A stretch of 64,000 bases of DNA, taken from contig JAGRJY010000070.1 in the NCBI GenBank assembly GCA_020442465.1, positions 19,663 to 83,662 of the forward strand, given 5' to 3'. Of this stretch, positions 36,914 to 45,168 are shown one piece after another (the stretch's first letter is position 1; every line of letters begins with the position of its first letter). The notes beneath the pieces were generated by a model, which saw only the letters and a program-made list of their open reading frames with translations, did not search any database and was not told the DNA's origin. A program made the position numbers and the translations under genes. The DNA comes from Lysobacterales bacterium. GTDB lineage: Bacteria; Pseudomonadota; Gammaproteobacteria; Xanthomonadales; Xanthomonadaceae.

Positions 36914-39430
36914 ATGAGCCGCGCCGCGCTGACGCCGCCGAGGTATCGCGCCGCCGTCCGCGCCGCGCCCTTCGTGACCGTGGCCCTGGCCTGGCTGGTG
37001 GCGGCGCTGGCGTTGTGGCGCGATGCCCGCACCGACGTCGATGCCCTGCAGGGGTCGGCCGAGCGTGAGCGTGCCGCCCAGCTTCGGGCCAAGGCGCGCG
37101 AGCTGGAACAGAGCTTCGGCGCGGTCTATCAGGCGCTGCGCATGCTCTCGCTGATGCCTTCCCTCCGGCGTGCGGCGCCCGAGCCGGGTGAGCAGGCGGA
37201 CGATGCGACGTTCGCCGTGCCCGAAGACACCCGCGATGCCATCCGCAGCGCGCTGGATCTGCTGGCGTTCGAACAGCCGGTAACGGCGCTCGTGCTTGCC
37301 GGAGCCACGCACGATTACAGCAAGGGACTGCAGCAGATCGATGTCTGGCCTGCCGGCGATACGCGTGCCGTCGGTCGCGTGCCGCCCGACCGCTCGCACA
37401 TGACCGGCGGCGCGGCGGTGGTCGGCGGCGAGGCGGCGTTCTATCTCGCCCAGCAGCTCGCCGTTCTCGACCGCGAGGCGGAACGGCCCGCGCCGTCGGA
37501 AGCGCCGCGGGCAAGTTCGGCGCTGCTTTCGCCGGAGCTGAAAGTGCACGAGCGTGCAGCGGGGGTGCCCGGCGCGGGCGAGACGCTGGGCCTGCTGTAC
37601 ACGGTTCCGGTGCATGACTCACAGAACGGGCGGCTGATCGCAGCGCTTTCGGCCGTGGTCGATGCCGACACGATCGAGGCGAGGCTGCTCGATTGGCCGA
37701 TGCTGCCGCGCACCGACGACGACTGGGCGAGCCTGCGCAGCCAGGGCGTGGCGCTGCAAACACGCCCGTGGGCATTCGTGCTGGAGAACCGGGCCTTGGG
37801 TGTGCGCATCTTCGACCGGCGCATGCCACTGGTGGATGCGTGGCTGGACGGTCGCATCGAGCTCGACGTGGCGCTGCGCGAACGCGTCGACGTGCGCTCC
37901 GATGGCACCTGGCAACTGCACTGGCTCGCCCCTGTCGGCTATCTGCACGACATCGGCGCAGCACGCTGGCGCGCCATGTGGCTGGCCCAGGCCGCCTGCC
38001 TGGCGCTCGCGACCATGCTGATCGGCCTGCTGCGGATCGTGCTGGGGCTGCACGCCCAGGCCTCGCACCTGCTGCAGGAGCAGGCAGGCCAGGATGCGCT
38101 CACCGGGCTGCTCAGTCGCATCGGCTTCCTGCAGCAGCTTGACGATGCGTTCGTGCACGGCGACGAAGCCTCGATCAAGCGCGGCGTGCTGGTCGTGGGC
38201 ATCGATGGCCTGCGTACCGTCAACGAAACCTACGGCTCGACCGCCGGCGACCAGCTGATCCGGCGCATCGCCCAGCGCATCAGTCTGGCAATCGGAGCGG
38301 AAGCGGAAGTCTCCGCCCGAGCGACCTCGCGCCTGTTTGCCGGGCGCCTGTCCGGCAGTGAAATCGCCATCGCCTACATCGATGTCGCGCGGCTCGGTGT
38401 GCTGACCCGGCTGGCCGACCAGTTGATCAAGTCGCTGGGCGCGCACGTCGAGCATCAGCAGTCGGTGCTGCGCGCAGAACCGGTGATCGGGCTGGCGCTC
38501 TGCCCCGAACATGCGCTCGATGCTGAAGGGCTGATGCGCCGCGCCACCGAAGCGCTGGAAGCTGCCCGGCGCGCCGCCGGGCCGCGCTGGCGTGCGTTCG
38601 ATGCGCAGCTGGAGGCCGCCACGCGGCGTCGCCAGCAGCTGCTCGGCGACCTGCGTACCGCGGCACAAAGTGGTGCGCTGACGCTCAGCTACCTGCCGAT
38701 GCTGGACATGGACCGGCGACGCATCACCACCATCGAGGCCCTGCTGCGCTGGGAGCATCCGGAGCTGGGCAACGTGGCGCCGGCCGAGTTCATTCCCCTG
38801 CTGGAGCAAAGCGGCATGATGCTCGGGGTCAGCGACTGGGCGATCGAGCAGACCTGCCGACACTGGGCGGCGCTGCGCATGCGCGGGCACGAGGGGCTGT
38901 GCGTGGCGTTCAACCTCACCGCCTCGCAGCTGCTGCAGCCGATGCTGCGCTCGCGCCTGCAATCGTTACTGGAAAGTCACGGCCTGTTGGCCGAACAGAT
39001 GACCTTCGAAGTGCGCGAATCGGCCTTGCGCGCCTGGCAATCCGAAGTCGGTGAGCGGCTGGACGAGCTGCGCCGTTTCGGCAGCCGCATCGTGTTGGAC
39101 GAATTCGGCGTCGGCAGTCACGACATCCAGCACCTGCGCCAGCTGCCGATGCAGGCCATCAAGCTCGACCACCGACTGCTGCGCGCCTCCGAGGGCGGAC
39201 GCAGCGAAGACGTCCTGCATGCGTTGATCCGCCTCGCCCGAAGCCTGGGCAGCGAGGTGCAGGTCTGCGGAGTGGAAACTCGGGAAGCCCTGGCCCTGGT
39301 GCGCAACGCCGGCTGTAGCCTGGTGCAGGGCTTCCTGCTCTCACGCCCGCTCGATGCGCGCACACTGGAGGCGTTCCTCAACGCTTTCGATGCCGAGAGC
39401 TGGATGCACGAACAGGGGATACACCCATGA
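36914..39430 (+). CDS. Membrane GGDEF/EAL protein with degenerate active sites
   Basis: An 838-residue inner-membrane protein. One helix lies near residues 16-33, a periplasmic sensory region of about 320 residues follows, then a second helix (about 355-378), and cytoplasmic GGDEF-like (about 390-560) and EAL-like (about 575-825) domains. The GGDEF loop reads LSGSEIAI, so the cyclase is dead. In the EAL domain IEALLRWEH, FNLTASQ and AIKLDHRLL are kept. However, the second Asp of DDFG is Glu (LDEFGVGS) and the AEGVE glutamate is Cys (VCGVET), so hydrolysis is doubtful and a c-di-GMP receptor or scaffold role is likelier. Overlaps the next gene by four bases. Confidence 0.87.
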   Translation: MSRAALTPPRYRAAVRAAPFVTVALAWLVAALALWRDARTDVDALQGSAERERAAQLRAKARELEQSFGAVYQALRMLSLMPSLRRAAPEPGEQADDATFAVPEDTRDAIRSALDLLAFEQPVTALVLAGATHDYSKGLQQIDVWPAGDTRAVGRVPPDRSHMTGGAAVVGGEAAFYLAQQLAVLDREAERPAPSEAPRASSALLSPELKVHERAAGVPGAGETLGLLYTVPVHDSQNGRLIAALSAVVDADTIEARLLDWPMLPRTDDDWASLRSQGVALQTRPWAFVLENRALGVRIFDRRMPLVDAWLDGRIELDVALRERVDVRSDGTWQLHWLAPVGYLHDIGAARWRAMWLAQAACLALATMLIGLLRIVLGLHAQASHLLQEQAGQDALTGLLSRIGFLQQLDDAFVHGDEASIKRGVLVVGIDGLRTVNETYGSTAGDQLIRRIAQRISLAIGAEAEVSARATSRLFAGRLSGSEIAIAYIDVARLGVLTRLADQLIKSLGAHVEHQQSVLRAEPVIGLALCPEHALDAEGLMRRATEALEAARRAAGPRWRAFDAQLEAATRRRQQLLGDLRTAAQSGALTLSYLPMLDMDRRRITTIEALLRWEHPELGNVAPAEFIPLLEQSGMMLGVSDWAIEQTCRHWAALRMRGHEGLCVAFNLTASQLLQPMLRSRLQSLLESHGLLAEQMTFEVRESALRAWQSEVGERLDELRRFGSRIVLDEFGVGSHDIQHLRQLPMQAIKLDHRLLRASEGGRSEDVLHALIRLARSLGSEVQVCGVETREALALVRNAGCSLVQGFLLSRPLDARTLEAFLNAFDAESWMHEQGIHP

Positions 39431-40224
39431 TGAGGATGGCATGCCTGGCCTTGGTGTTGTGTGCGTGGTCCGGCGCTGCGCACGCCTGGGGCTACCTCGG
39501 TCACCGCATCATCGCCGAGCTCGCGGAATCCGAACTGGATGCCGAAACCCGTCAGGCCGTGCACGCGTTGCTCGCCGCGGCAGGCAAGACGTCCCTCGCC
39601 GACGTGGCGGTGTGGCCCGACGAGGTGCGAGAACAGCCGGAATGGCGCTGGACCTCGCGGTTGCACTACGTGAATTTTCCCCGCGGTGATTGCACCTACG
39701 ACGGTGCACGCGCCTGCCCGGATGGTGCATGCGTCGTCGGTGGCATCGAACATTTCCTCGGCGCGCTGGGCGACGACAGCCTCGGCGCGCAGAAGCGCGT
39801 CGAGGCGCTGAGTTTCGTCGTGCACTACATCGCCGACGCGCACCAGCCGCTGCACGCCGGGTGGTCCGACGACAAGGGGGGCAACCTCACCCAGCTGCGC
39901 TGGAAAGACGAAGGCACCAACCTGCACTCGCTCTGGGACTACGAACTGATCGCCCACCGCGGTCTGGATCGCGCCGCCTACGCAGCGCTCCTGTCGGCCA
40001 CGCCGGCACCTGCCGTCGGGTCGATGCGACCGGAGGACTGGGTGGTCGAGTCGTGTCGCGCGGTCGACAGCCCGGGGTTCTATCCCGCGCGGCGCACGGT
40101 GGATGTTGCCTATCTTGAACAGGTGCTGCCGCTGGCGGAGGCGCGCATGCAGCTCGCCGCGGCGCGCACCGCCGAGGCGCTGCATCGTGCGCTTGGCAAG
40201 TCGCGAGACGAGGCCTCGCCGTGA
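39427..40224 (+). CDS. S1/P1-type secreted nuclease
   Basis: Zinc-dependent nuclease of the S1/P1 family, probably periplasmic or secreted, acting on single-stranded nucleic acids with 3'-nucleotidase activity. The 265-residue precursor has a signal peptide cut after AHA at residue 20, exposing Trp21, whose amino group is a zinc ligand in this family. The other ligands are visible: GHRIIAE, VAVWPDEV, RLHYVNFP, HYIADAHQPLHAG and NLHSLWDYEL. The start codon overlaps the GGDEF/EAL stop (ATGA), so the two are probably translated from one message. Length is normal for bacterial members. Confidence 0.93.
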   Translation: MMRMACLALVLCAWSGAAHAWGYLGHRIIAELAESELDAETRQAVHALLAAAGKTSLADVAVWPDEVREQPEWRWTSRLHYVNFPRGDCTYDGARACPDGACVVGGIEHFLGALGDDSLGAQKRVEALSFVVHYIADAHQPLHAGWSDDKGGNLTQLRWKDEGTNLHSLWDYELIAHRGLDRAAYAALLSATPAPAVGSMRPEDWVVESCRAVDSPGFYPARRTVDVAYLEQVLPLAEARMQLAAARTAEALHRALGKSRDEASP

Positions 40225-40256
40225 CTGGCTCGATGCCAGCGCCCGCAAGGACGATA

Positions 40257-41753
40257 ATGTCGGCCATGTCAGTTCCGCAGAGCCATCGGATGGATCTTCA
40301 ACAGCACTTCGCGCGCTTTCGCGAAGGCGTGATCGGCGAACAACTCACCCACACGCTCGGTGGTGCGGATCGCCCGGTGGTGTATGCCGACTGGACGGCC
40401 AGTGGACGTCTGTATCGCCCGATCGAGCATTTCGTTTCCGAACGCCTCGGCCCCTATGTGGCCAACACGCATACCGAGTCCACCCTGACCGGCTGCACCA
40501 TGACCCACGCCTACCACCAGGCCCAGCGGATCATCAAGAAGCACGTGCGCGCGGGCCCGGGCGATGTGCTGATCGCCCAGGGTTCGGGCATGACCACGGT
40601 GGTCAACAAGTTCCAGCGCATCCTCGGCCTGCGTCTGCCCGAGCACGTCTGCAGTCGGATGCCGGTGCGCGACGAGGACCGTCCGCTGGTGGTGATCACG
40701 CACATGGAGCACCACAGCAACCAGACCACCTGGGAAGAGTGCGCGGTCAAGGTCGAGATCATTCGCCGCGCCCCCGACGGCCAGCCCGACCTCGAGGACC
40801 TCGACGCGATCCTGCAGCGCCACGCCCATCGAAAGCTGAAGATCGGCGCGTTTTCTGCCTGCTCCAACGTCACCGGCATCATCACGCCCTACCACCGCAT
40901 GGCCGCCATCATGCATCGGCACGGCGGTCTGTGCTTCGTCGACTTCGCCGCCTCCGCGCCCTATGTCGACATCGACATGCATCCGGATGATCCGGCGCAG
41001 AAGCTTGATGCGATCTACTTCTCGCCGCACAAGTTCCTCGGCGGGCCGGGATCAAGCGGCGTGCTGCTGTTCGATTCCTCGCTGTACCACCTCAAGGTGC
41101 CCGATCAGCCGGGCGGCGGCACGGTGGCCTGGACCAATCCCTGGGGCGGCCATCGCTTCGTCGAAGACATCGAGGCGCGCGAGGACGGCGGCACGCCAGG
41201 TTTCCTGCAGACCATTCGCGCCGCACTGGCGATCGAGGTCAAGGAGGCCATGGGCGTGGAAGCGATCCATCGCCGCGAAGTGGAATTGCGCGAGGTGTTT
41301 CTCGCCGAGCTGAACAAGGATCAATCGATTCATCTGCTCGAACCCGAGCAGCTCGATCGCCTGTGCATTTTTTCCTTCTACGCGCTGGAGAAACACCACA
41401 ACCTGATCGTGCGCCTGCTCAACGACCGTTTCGGCGTGCAGGTGCGCGGCGGTTGCTCCTGTGCTGGCACCTACGGGCACATCCTGCTCGGCGTCGATCC
41501 ACAGACTTCGCAGCAGATCACTTGCGAGATCGATGCCGGCGATCTCAGCAACAAGCCGGGCTGGGTGCGGGTTTCGCTGCATCCGACCATGACCGATGAC
41601 GAGGCTGTCTACGTGGCACGGTCGATCCGGGCGGTGATGCAGCACTACCACGAGTGGAAGAACGACTACGAATTCGTCACCCAGTCCGGTGAGTTCCGTC
41701 TGCGCACGGGCGATCCGCAGTATCCCGGGCTGGAGCAATTCGTCGCGGTCTGA
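40257..41753 (+). CDS. Class V aminotransferase-fold PLP enzyme (cysteine desulfurase-like)
   Basis: A 498-residue PLP-dependent protein of the class V (SufS/Csd-like) fold. It has ADWTASGRLYRPIEHF at the N-terminus, THMEHHSNQTTWEECA (about 156-171), VDFAASAPYVDIDMHP with the PLP-pyridine aspartate, the Schiff-base lysine in YFSPHKFLGGPGSSG (about 262-276), and a late RGGCSCAGTYGH where desulfurases carry their catalytic cysteine. Longer than SufS by about 90 residues because of the middle and C-terminal parts. The exact substrate is unclear: cysteine desulfurase, selenocysteine lyase or another activity are all possible. AAGGA at 40247-40251 favours the ATG at 40257; further in-frame ATGs lie at 40266 and 40290. 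Confidence 0.85.
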   Translation: MSAMSVPQSHRMDLQQHFARFREGVIGEQLTHTLGGADRPVVYADWTASGRLYRPIEHFVSERLGPYVANTHTESTLTGCTMTHAYHQAQRIIKKHVRAGPGDVLIAQGSGMTTVVNKFQRILGLRLPEHVCSRMPVRDEDRPLVVITHMEHHSNQTTWEECAVKVEIIRRAPDGQPDLEDLDAILQRHAHRKLKIGAFSACSNVTGIITPYHRMAAIMHRHGGLCFVDFAASAPYVDIDMHPDDPAQKLDAIYFSPHKFLGGPGSSGVLLFDSSLYHLKVPDQPGGGTVAWTNPWGGHRFVEDIEAREDGGTPGFLQTIRAALAIEVKEAMGVEAIHRREVELREVFLAELNKDQSIHLLEPEQLDRLCIFSFYALEKHHNLIVRLLNDRFGVQVRGGCSCAGTYGHILLGVDPQTSQQITCEIDAGDLSNKPGWVRVSLHPTMTDDEAVYVARSIRAVMQHYHEWKNDYEFVTQSGEFRLRTGDPQYPGLEQFVAV

Positions 41754-41780
41754 GTCGCGCTGGCAGCCGTCGGTGCCCGA

Positions 41781-41802
41781 CGCGCGGCGATGAGGCCGCG
41801 CG
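41781..41802. terminator. GC hairpin between convergent genes
   Basis: Perfect eight-base stem (41781-41788 with 41795-41802) with a six-base loop, midway between the aminotransferase stop and the OsmC stop. No T-tract, so a bidirectional terminator is only a possibility. Confidence 0.3.
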
Positions 41803-41826
41803 CCGATGCGAGCGCCGCCGCGATGC

Positions 41827-42291
41827 TCAGGCCGTGTGCTGGTGGATCACCGCACCGGTGCCGTCATGCACCACCACGTCCACGGCGATGCCGTCGCGTA
41901 CGCTCTGGGTCACGACGCAGAATTCCTCGAACTGCGCGAGCACGCGTTCGACCTGATGCAGGTTCGCCGCGTCGTCGCCCAGCGTCAGCACAACACTTGC
42001 CCGCGGCAGGCGCCAGCGGCCGGCCGCGTTGCGTTCCAGTTTGGCGCTGATCTCCGCGCGCAGCTTGCCCGGCTCATTCTTGAACTTGCGCAGCGCGAAC
42101 AACAGGCTTGCCACCAGGCAGTTCGCCACCGAGGCGAGCAGCAGGCGACTGGGGTTCGGCCCGCGTCCACTGCCGAGCGGCGGCGGCTCATCGGTGAGCC
42201 AATCCTCGAGCCCGGTGTCCTCGAAGCGCAAGGTGAACGCAAAGTCTTCCTGCTGTTCGAGGGTGACGCGAAGGGGTTGTTCGGTGCTCAT
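41827..42291 (-). CDS. OsmC family peroxiredoxin-like protein
   Basis: Thiol-dependent (hydro)peroxide reductase family. The 154-residue protein has the two conserved cysteines of the OsmC/Ohr fold: Cys58 in LLASVANCLVASLLFALRK and Cys125 in AQFEEFCVVTQSVRDGI. It belongs to the YhfA/OsmC-like branch rather than Ohr. The ATG at 42291 is in the expected place; a longer upstream frame has no family support. Divergent from an ArsR-type regulator 280 bases away that carries cysteines of redox/persulfide sensors, so regulation by that protein is plausible but not shown. Confidence 0.9.
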   Translation of the reverse strand: MSTEQPLRVTLEQQEDFAFTLRFEDTGLEDWLTDEPPPLGSGRGPNPSRLLLASVANCLVASLLFALRKFKNEPGKLRAEISAKLERNAAGRWRLPRASVVLTLGDDAANLHQVERVLAQFEEFCVVTQSVRDGIAVDVVVHDGTGAVIHQHTA

Positions 42292-42571
42292 GCGTGCTCC
42301 GTGGCAGAGGGGCGGCCCCATCGGGCCTGGCAAGCGGTCAGGAATGGATGCACCCGGCTTCGTCCACGCCCGAGGGACAGGTCGCCGGATGTCGTCGCTG
42401 GACGATTCTGACCCATGCGGCCGACCGGGTGAAACCGCGCCGGCCCCGGCTCGGACACGATGGTTCCGGATTCCGCGCGCCCAGCTGAACCCTGTCGATG
42501 CGCGCGACTTGAACGGACGCCTTCTGCAACATAGTGTGGTGCTTGTCCTTCGCCCACGGAGTCCGGCCCCC
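42292..42571. other. 280-base divergent regulatory region (OsmC / ArsR-type regulator)
   Basis: No gene supported. As the shared upstream region of the OsmC gene and the BigR-like regulator it is where an operator would be expected, but I could not find a convincing long inverted repeat. Confidence 0.4.
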
Positions 42572-42907
42572 ATGCCGACCAGCCGACGCCGATCCGCAGC
42601 GCCCGCGGCAGGCGACGCCATGCACGCGCACGCCGCCGAGGCGGCCAGGCTGCTGAAGGCGCTGGCGAACGAAAAGCGCCTGCAGGTCTTGTGTGCACTG
42701 GCCGACGGCGAGTGTTCGGTGGGCACGCTGAACACCGGCGTCGAGCTCAGCCAATCGGCTCTGTCCCAGCATCTGGCGGTGCTGCGCCAGCAAAACCTGG
42801 TGACCACGCGGCGCGAATCGCAGACGATTTACTACTCGATCGCCGATCCGACGGTGCTGGCCCTGTTGCGGGTGCTTCGCGACGTCTACTGTGCGGACGA
42901 CGGCTAG
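42572..42907 (+). CDS. ArsR family regulator with BigR/SqrR-like cysteine pair
   Basis: A 111-residue winged-helix repressor. The helix-turn-helix lies at about residues 50-75 (CSVGTLNTGVELSQSALSQHLAVLRQQNLV), followed by the wing TTRRESQTIYYSI. It lacks the ELCVCDL metal-binding motif of arsenic sensors. Instead it has Cys41 in helix 2 and Cys107 near the C-terminus, the same 66-residue spacing as Cys42/Cys108 of BigR and equivalent pairs in SqrR/YgaV, which sense persulfides and sulfide. An additional Cys48 is present. The start at 42572 is uncertain; an in-frame ATG at 42620 gives a shorter protein that still contains both cysteines. Divergent from the OsmC gene; followed by an acetyl-CoA hydrolase gene. 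Confidence 0.85.
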   Translation: MPTSRRRSAAPAAGDAMHAHAAEAARLLKALANEKRLQVLCALADGECSVGTLNTGVELSQSALSQHLAVLRQQNLVTTRRESQTIYYSIADPTVLALLRVLRDVYCADDG

Positions 42908-43170
42908 CGCCGACGACGACGAGTGCTGAGCAGAGCTGGCCCCGGCGAGAGCGGGCTTTGCAGGAAGCCGACATCGTCGAGTCTTGCCGTCCACATGCGC
43001 TGCCACCGGTACCGCAGTCGCCGCGCCGGCACCACGCGCGGCGGTCTCCGCCGTTGCAGTTTGCCTGAGCTGTGCAATGATGCTTTCGGGCTGTTCCGCC
43101 GCTGCGAGCACGTGCGGGTGGCAGCCGGACGGTGCGAGACGCGGGGGTCGAAGCGAGCCGTGGAGGGCAC

Positions 43171-45108
43171 ATGAGCAGCACCGCAAGAGGGGGAGGCCGG
43201 TACGCTGCGGCGGTGGTCGCAGCGTTGTCGGTGGATGGGCCGATCGTGATGGCCGCACCGCTCGGGCTGGGCAAGCCGAACGGGCTGATCAACGCCATCT
43301 ACCGCGCCGTCGCCGCCGACGGCCAGCGCCCGATGCGCATCTTCACGGCGCTGTCGCTGACGCCGCCGCACCCGACCAGTGACCTGGAGCGGCGATTCCT
43401 CGAGCCCTTCCTGGCCCGACAATTCGGCGAAGACTATCCGGTGCTGGAGTACGTCGCCGCGCAGAAATCCGGCACCCTGCCGGCGAACATCCGGGTCCAC
43501 GAGTTCTACCTGCAGAGCGGTGCGCTGCTCGATTGTGCCGCTGCGCAGCAGGACTACATCAGCCTGAACTACACCCACGTTGCCCGCGCCGTGGCCGATC
43601 GCGGGGTCAATGTCGTGGTGCAGCTGCTGGCCCGGGATCCGGCCTCGGGCAGGCTGTCGTTCTCCTGCAACCCCGACGTCACCCTCGACCTGCTGGCGGC
43701 CATCAAGGCATCGGGTCGACAGACGCCCGTGCTGCTCGGTGAAGTGCATCCGGACTTGCCGTTCATGCCCGGTCCGGCCGAGGTGCCCGAGGGGCTGTTC
43801 GACGTCGTGGTCGAGCCTGCAGCGCGTTCTCACCGTCTCTTCGGCCTGCCGCGACAACCGGTCAGCGACGCCGAGTACGCCATCGGCTTTCTCGGCAGCA
43901 CATTGGTGCGCGACGGGGGCAGCCTGCAGATCGGCATCGGCGCACTCAGCGACGCGCTGACCCATGCGCTGGTGCTGCGGCAGACGCGCAACGAGGACTA
44001 TCGCGAGATCGTCCGTGCGCTGTGGCCCGAGGTGGAAACCTCGCCGCTGGTCTGCGATTGGGGCGGTCTTGGCGAGTTCCAGCGCGGTCTGTTCGGCGCG
44101 TCGGAAATGGTCATGGACGGGTTCACCCACCTCATCGATGTCGGGGTGATCAAGCGTCCGGTGGTCGACGATCTTGCGGTGATGGGTCGCGTCCATGACG
44201 GAACGGCCAGCGAGGAAGACGTCGCCTTGCTGGAACGCGAGGGGCAGATCCTGCACGGCGGGTTCTTCCTGGGGTCGCATGCGCTGTACGACTGGCTGCG
44301 CAGTCGCACGCCCAAGCAGCTCGGCCGCATCGGCATGACCCGCATCTCGCACATCAACGAGCTGTACGGCGGGCAAGAGTCGTTGGAACGTTTCCAGCGC
44401 AGCGAGGCCAGATTCTTCAACACCTGCATGATGACCACGGTGCTCGGGGCGGCGGTCTCCGACGGGCTCGCCGACGGCCGCGTCGTCTCCGGTGTGGGCG
44501 GCCAGTACAACTTCGTGGCGATGGCGCACGCGCTGGAGGAGAGTCGTTCGATCCTGATGTTCCGCGCCGTGCGCGACACGCCACACGGCGCCACGTCGAA
44601 CGTCGTGGCGAGCTACCCGCACATCACCATTCCCCGGCATCTGCGCGATGTCGCCATCACCGAATACGGCATTGCCGACCTGCGCGACCGCAGCGACGCC
44701 GAATGCATCCAGTCGATGCTGTCGATCTGCGATGCGCGGTTCGAAGGCGCACTGCGTGCCGGCATGGTGCGCGCGGGCAAGCTGGCCGAAGGCATGCCCG
44801 CCCATGCCGCGCGCAACCTGCCGGAGCGCATACGCGAGATCCTGGCGCCGTTCCGGGCCAGTGGATTGTTGCCCGACTACCCGCTCGGTTCCGATTTCAC
44901 CGCCTGCGAACAGCGATTGGTGCGTGCGCTGGGCTGGCTGAAGAATGCGGCAGCGCAAGGCAAACCGGCGCTGATCGGTCGTGCCCTGTTGCAGGGGCAC
45001 AGCGATGATGACGAAGCCATGGCGCGCATGGGATTGCAGCAGCCGCGTGGCTGGCGCGAGAAACTCACCGCGAAGCTGGTGACGCTGGCGCTGCGCGAGA
45101 CACAGTGA
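43171..45108 (+). CDS. Acetyl-CoA hydrolase/transferase family protein
   Basis: A 645-residue CoA-transferase-fold enzyme. The N-terminal GPIVMAAPLGLGKPNGLINAIYR region and the C-terminal domain with GVGGQYNFVAMAHALEESRSILMFRAVRD and the VVASYPHITIPRHLRDVAITEYGIADLRDRSD block match acetyl-CoA hydrolase/4-hydroxybutyrate CoA-transferase proteins, which transfer CoA between acyl groups. At about 645 residues it belongs to the longer subgroup seen in gammaproteobacteria. Substrate is not readable. The ATG at 43171 has GGAGGG three bases upstream of the spacer, a good ribosome-binding site. Ends in a bidirectional terminator. Confidence 0.88.
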   Translation: MSSTARGGGRYAAAVVAALSVDGPIVMAAPLGLGKPNGLINAIYRAVAADGQRPMRIFTALSLTPPHPTSDLERRFLEPFLARQFGEDYPVLEYVAAQKSGTLPANIRVHEFYLQSGALLDCAAAQQDYISLNYTHVARAVADRGVNVVVQLLARDPASGRLSFSCNPDVTLDLLAAIKASGRQTPVLLGEVHPDLPFMPGPAEVPEGLFDVVVEPAARSHRLFGLPRQPVSDAEYAIGFLGSTLVRDGGSLQIGIGALSDALTHALVLRQTRNEDYREIVRALWPEVETSPLVCDWGGLGEFQRGLFGASEMVMDGFTHLIDVGVIKRPVVDDLAVMGRVHDGTASEEDVALLEREGQILHGGFFLGSHALYDWLRSRTPKQLGRIGMTRISHINELYGGQESLERFQRSEARFFNTCMMTTVLGAAVSDGLADGRVVSGVGGQYNFVAMAHALEESRSILMFRAVRDTPHGATSNVVASYPHITIPRHLRDVAITEYGIADLRDRSDAECIQSMLSICDARFEGALRAGMVRAGKLAEGMPAHAARNLPERIREILAPFRASGLLPDYPLGSDFTACEQRLVRALGWLKNAAAQGKPALIGRALLQGHSDDDEAMARMGLQQPRGWREKLTAKLVTLALRETQ

Positions 45109-45120
45109 GGTGGCTGACGT

Positions 45121-45149
45121 GAAAAGGGCCGCACTGGGCGGCCCTTTTC
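45121..45149. terminator. Bidirectional rho-independent terminator
   Basis: Perfect 12-base-pair stem (45121-45132 with 45138-45149) with GAAAA/TTTTC ends and a five-base ACTGG loop. Its A/T-rich outer ends give a U-tract on both strands, so it serves the convergent acetyl-CoA hydrolase and M35 protease genes. Confidence 0.85.
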
Positions 45150-45168
45150 CTGGTCGGCAGCTGCTGAC

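Noticed and set aside
34471..37092. 873-codon minus-strand frame over tkt
   Set aside because: Overlaps transketolase and adjacent genes entirely and has only compositionally biased sequence.
42984..43382. Lipoprotein-like N-terminus (CLSCAMMLSGCSAAAS) before the acetyl-CoA hydrolase gene
   Set aside because: The frame runs straight into Arg-rich nonsense overlapping the real gene in another frame, with no ribosome-binding site; a chance lipobox.
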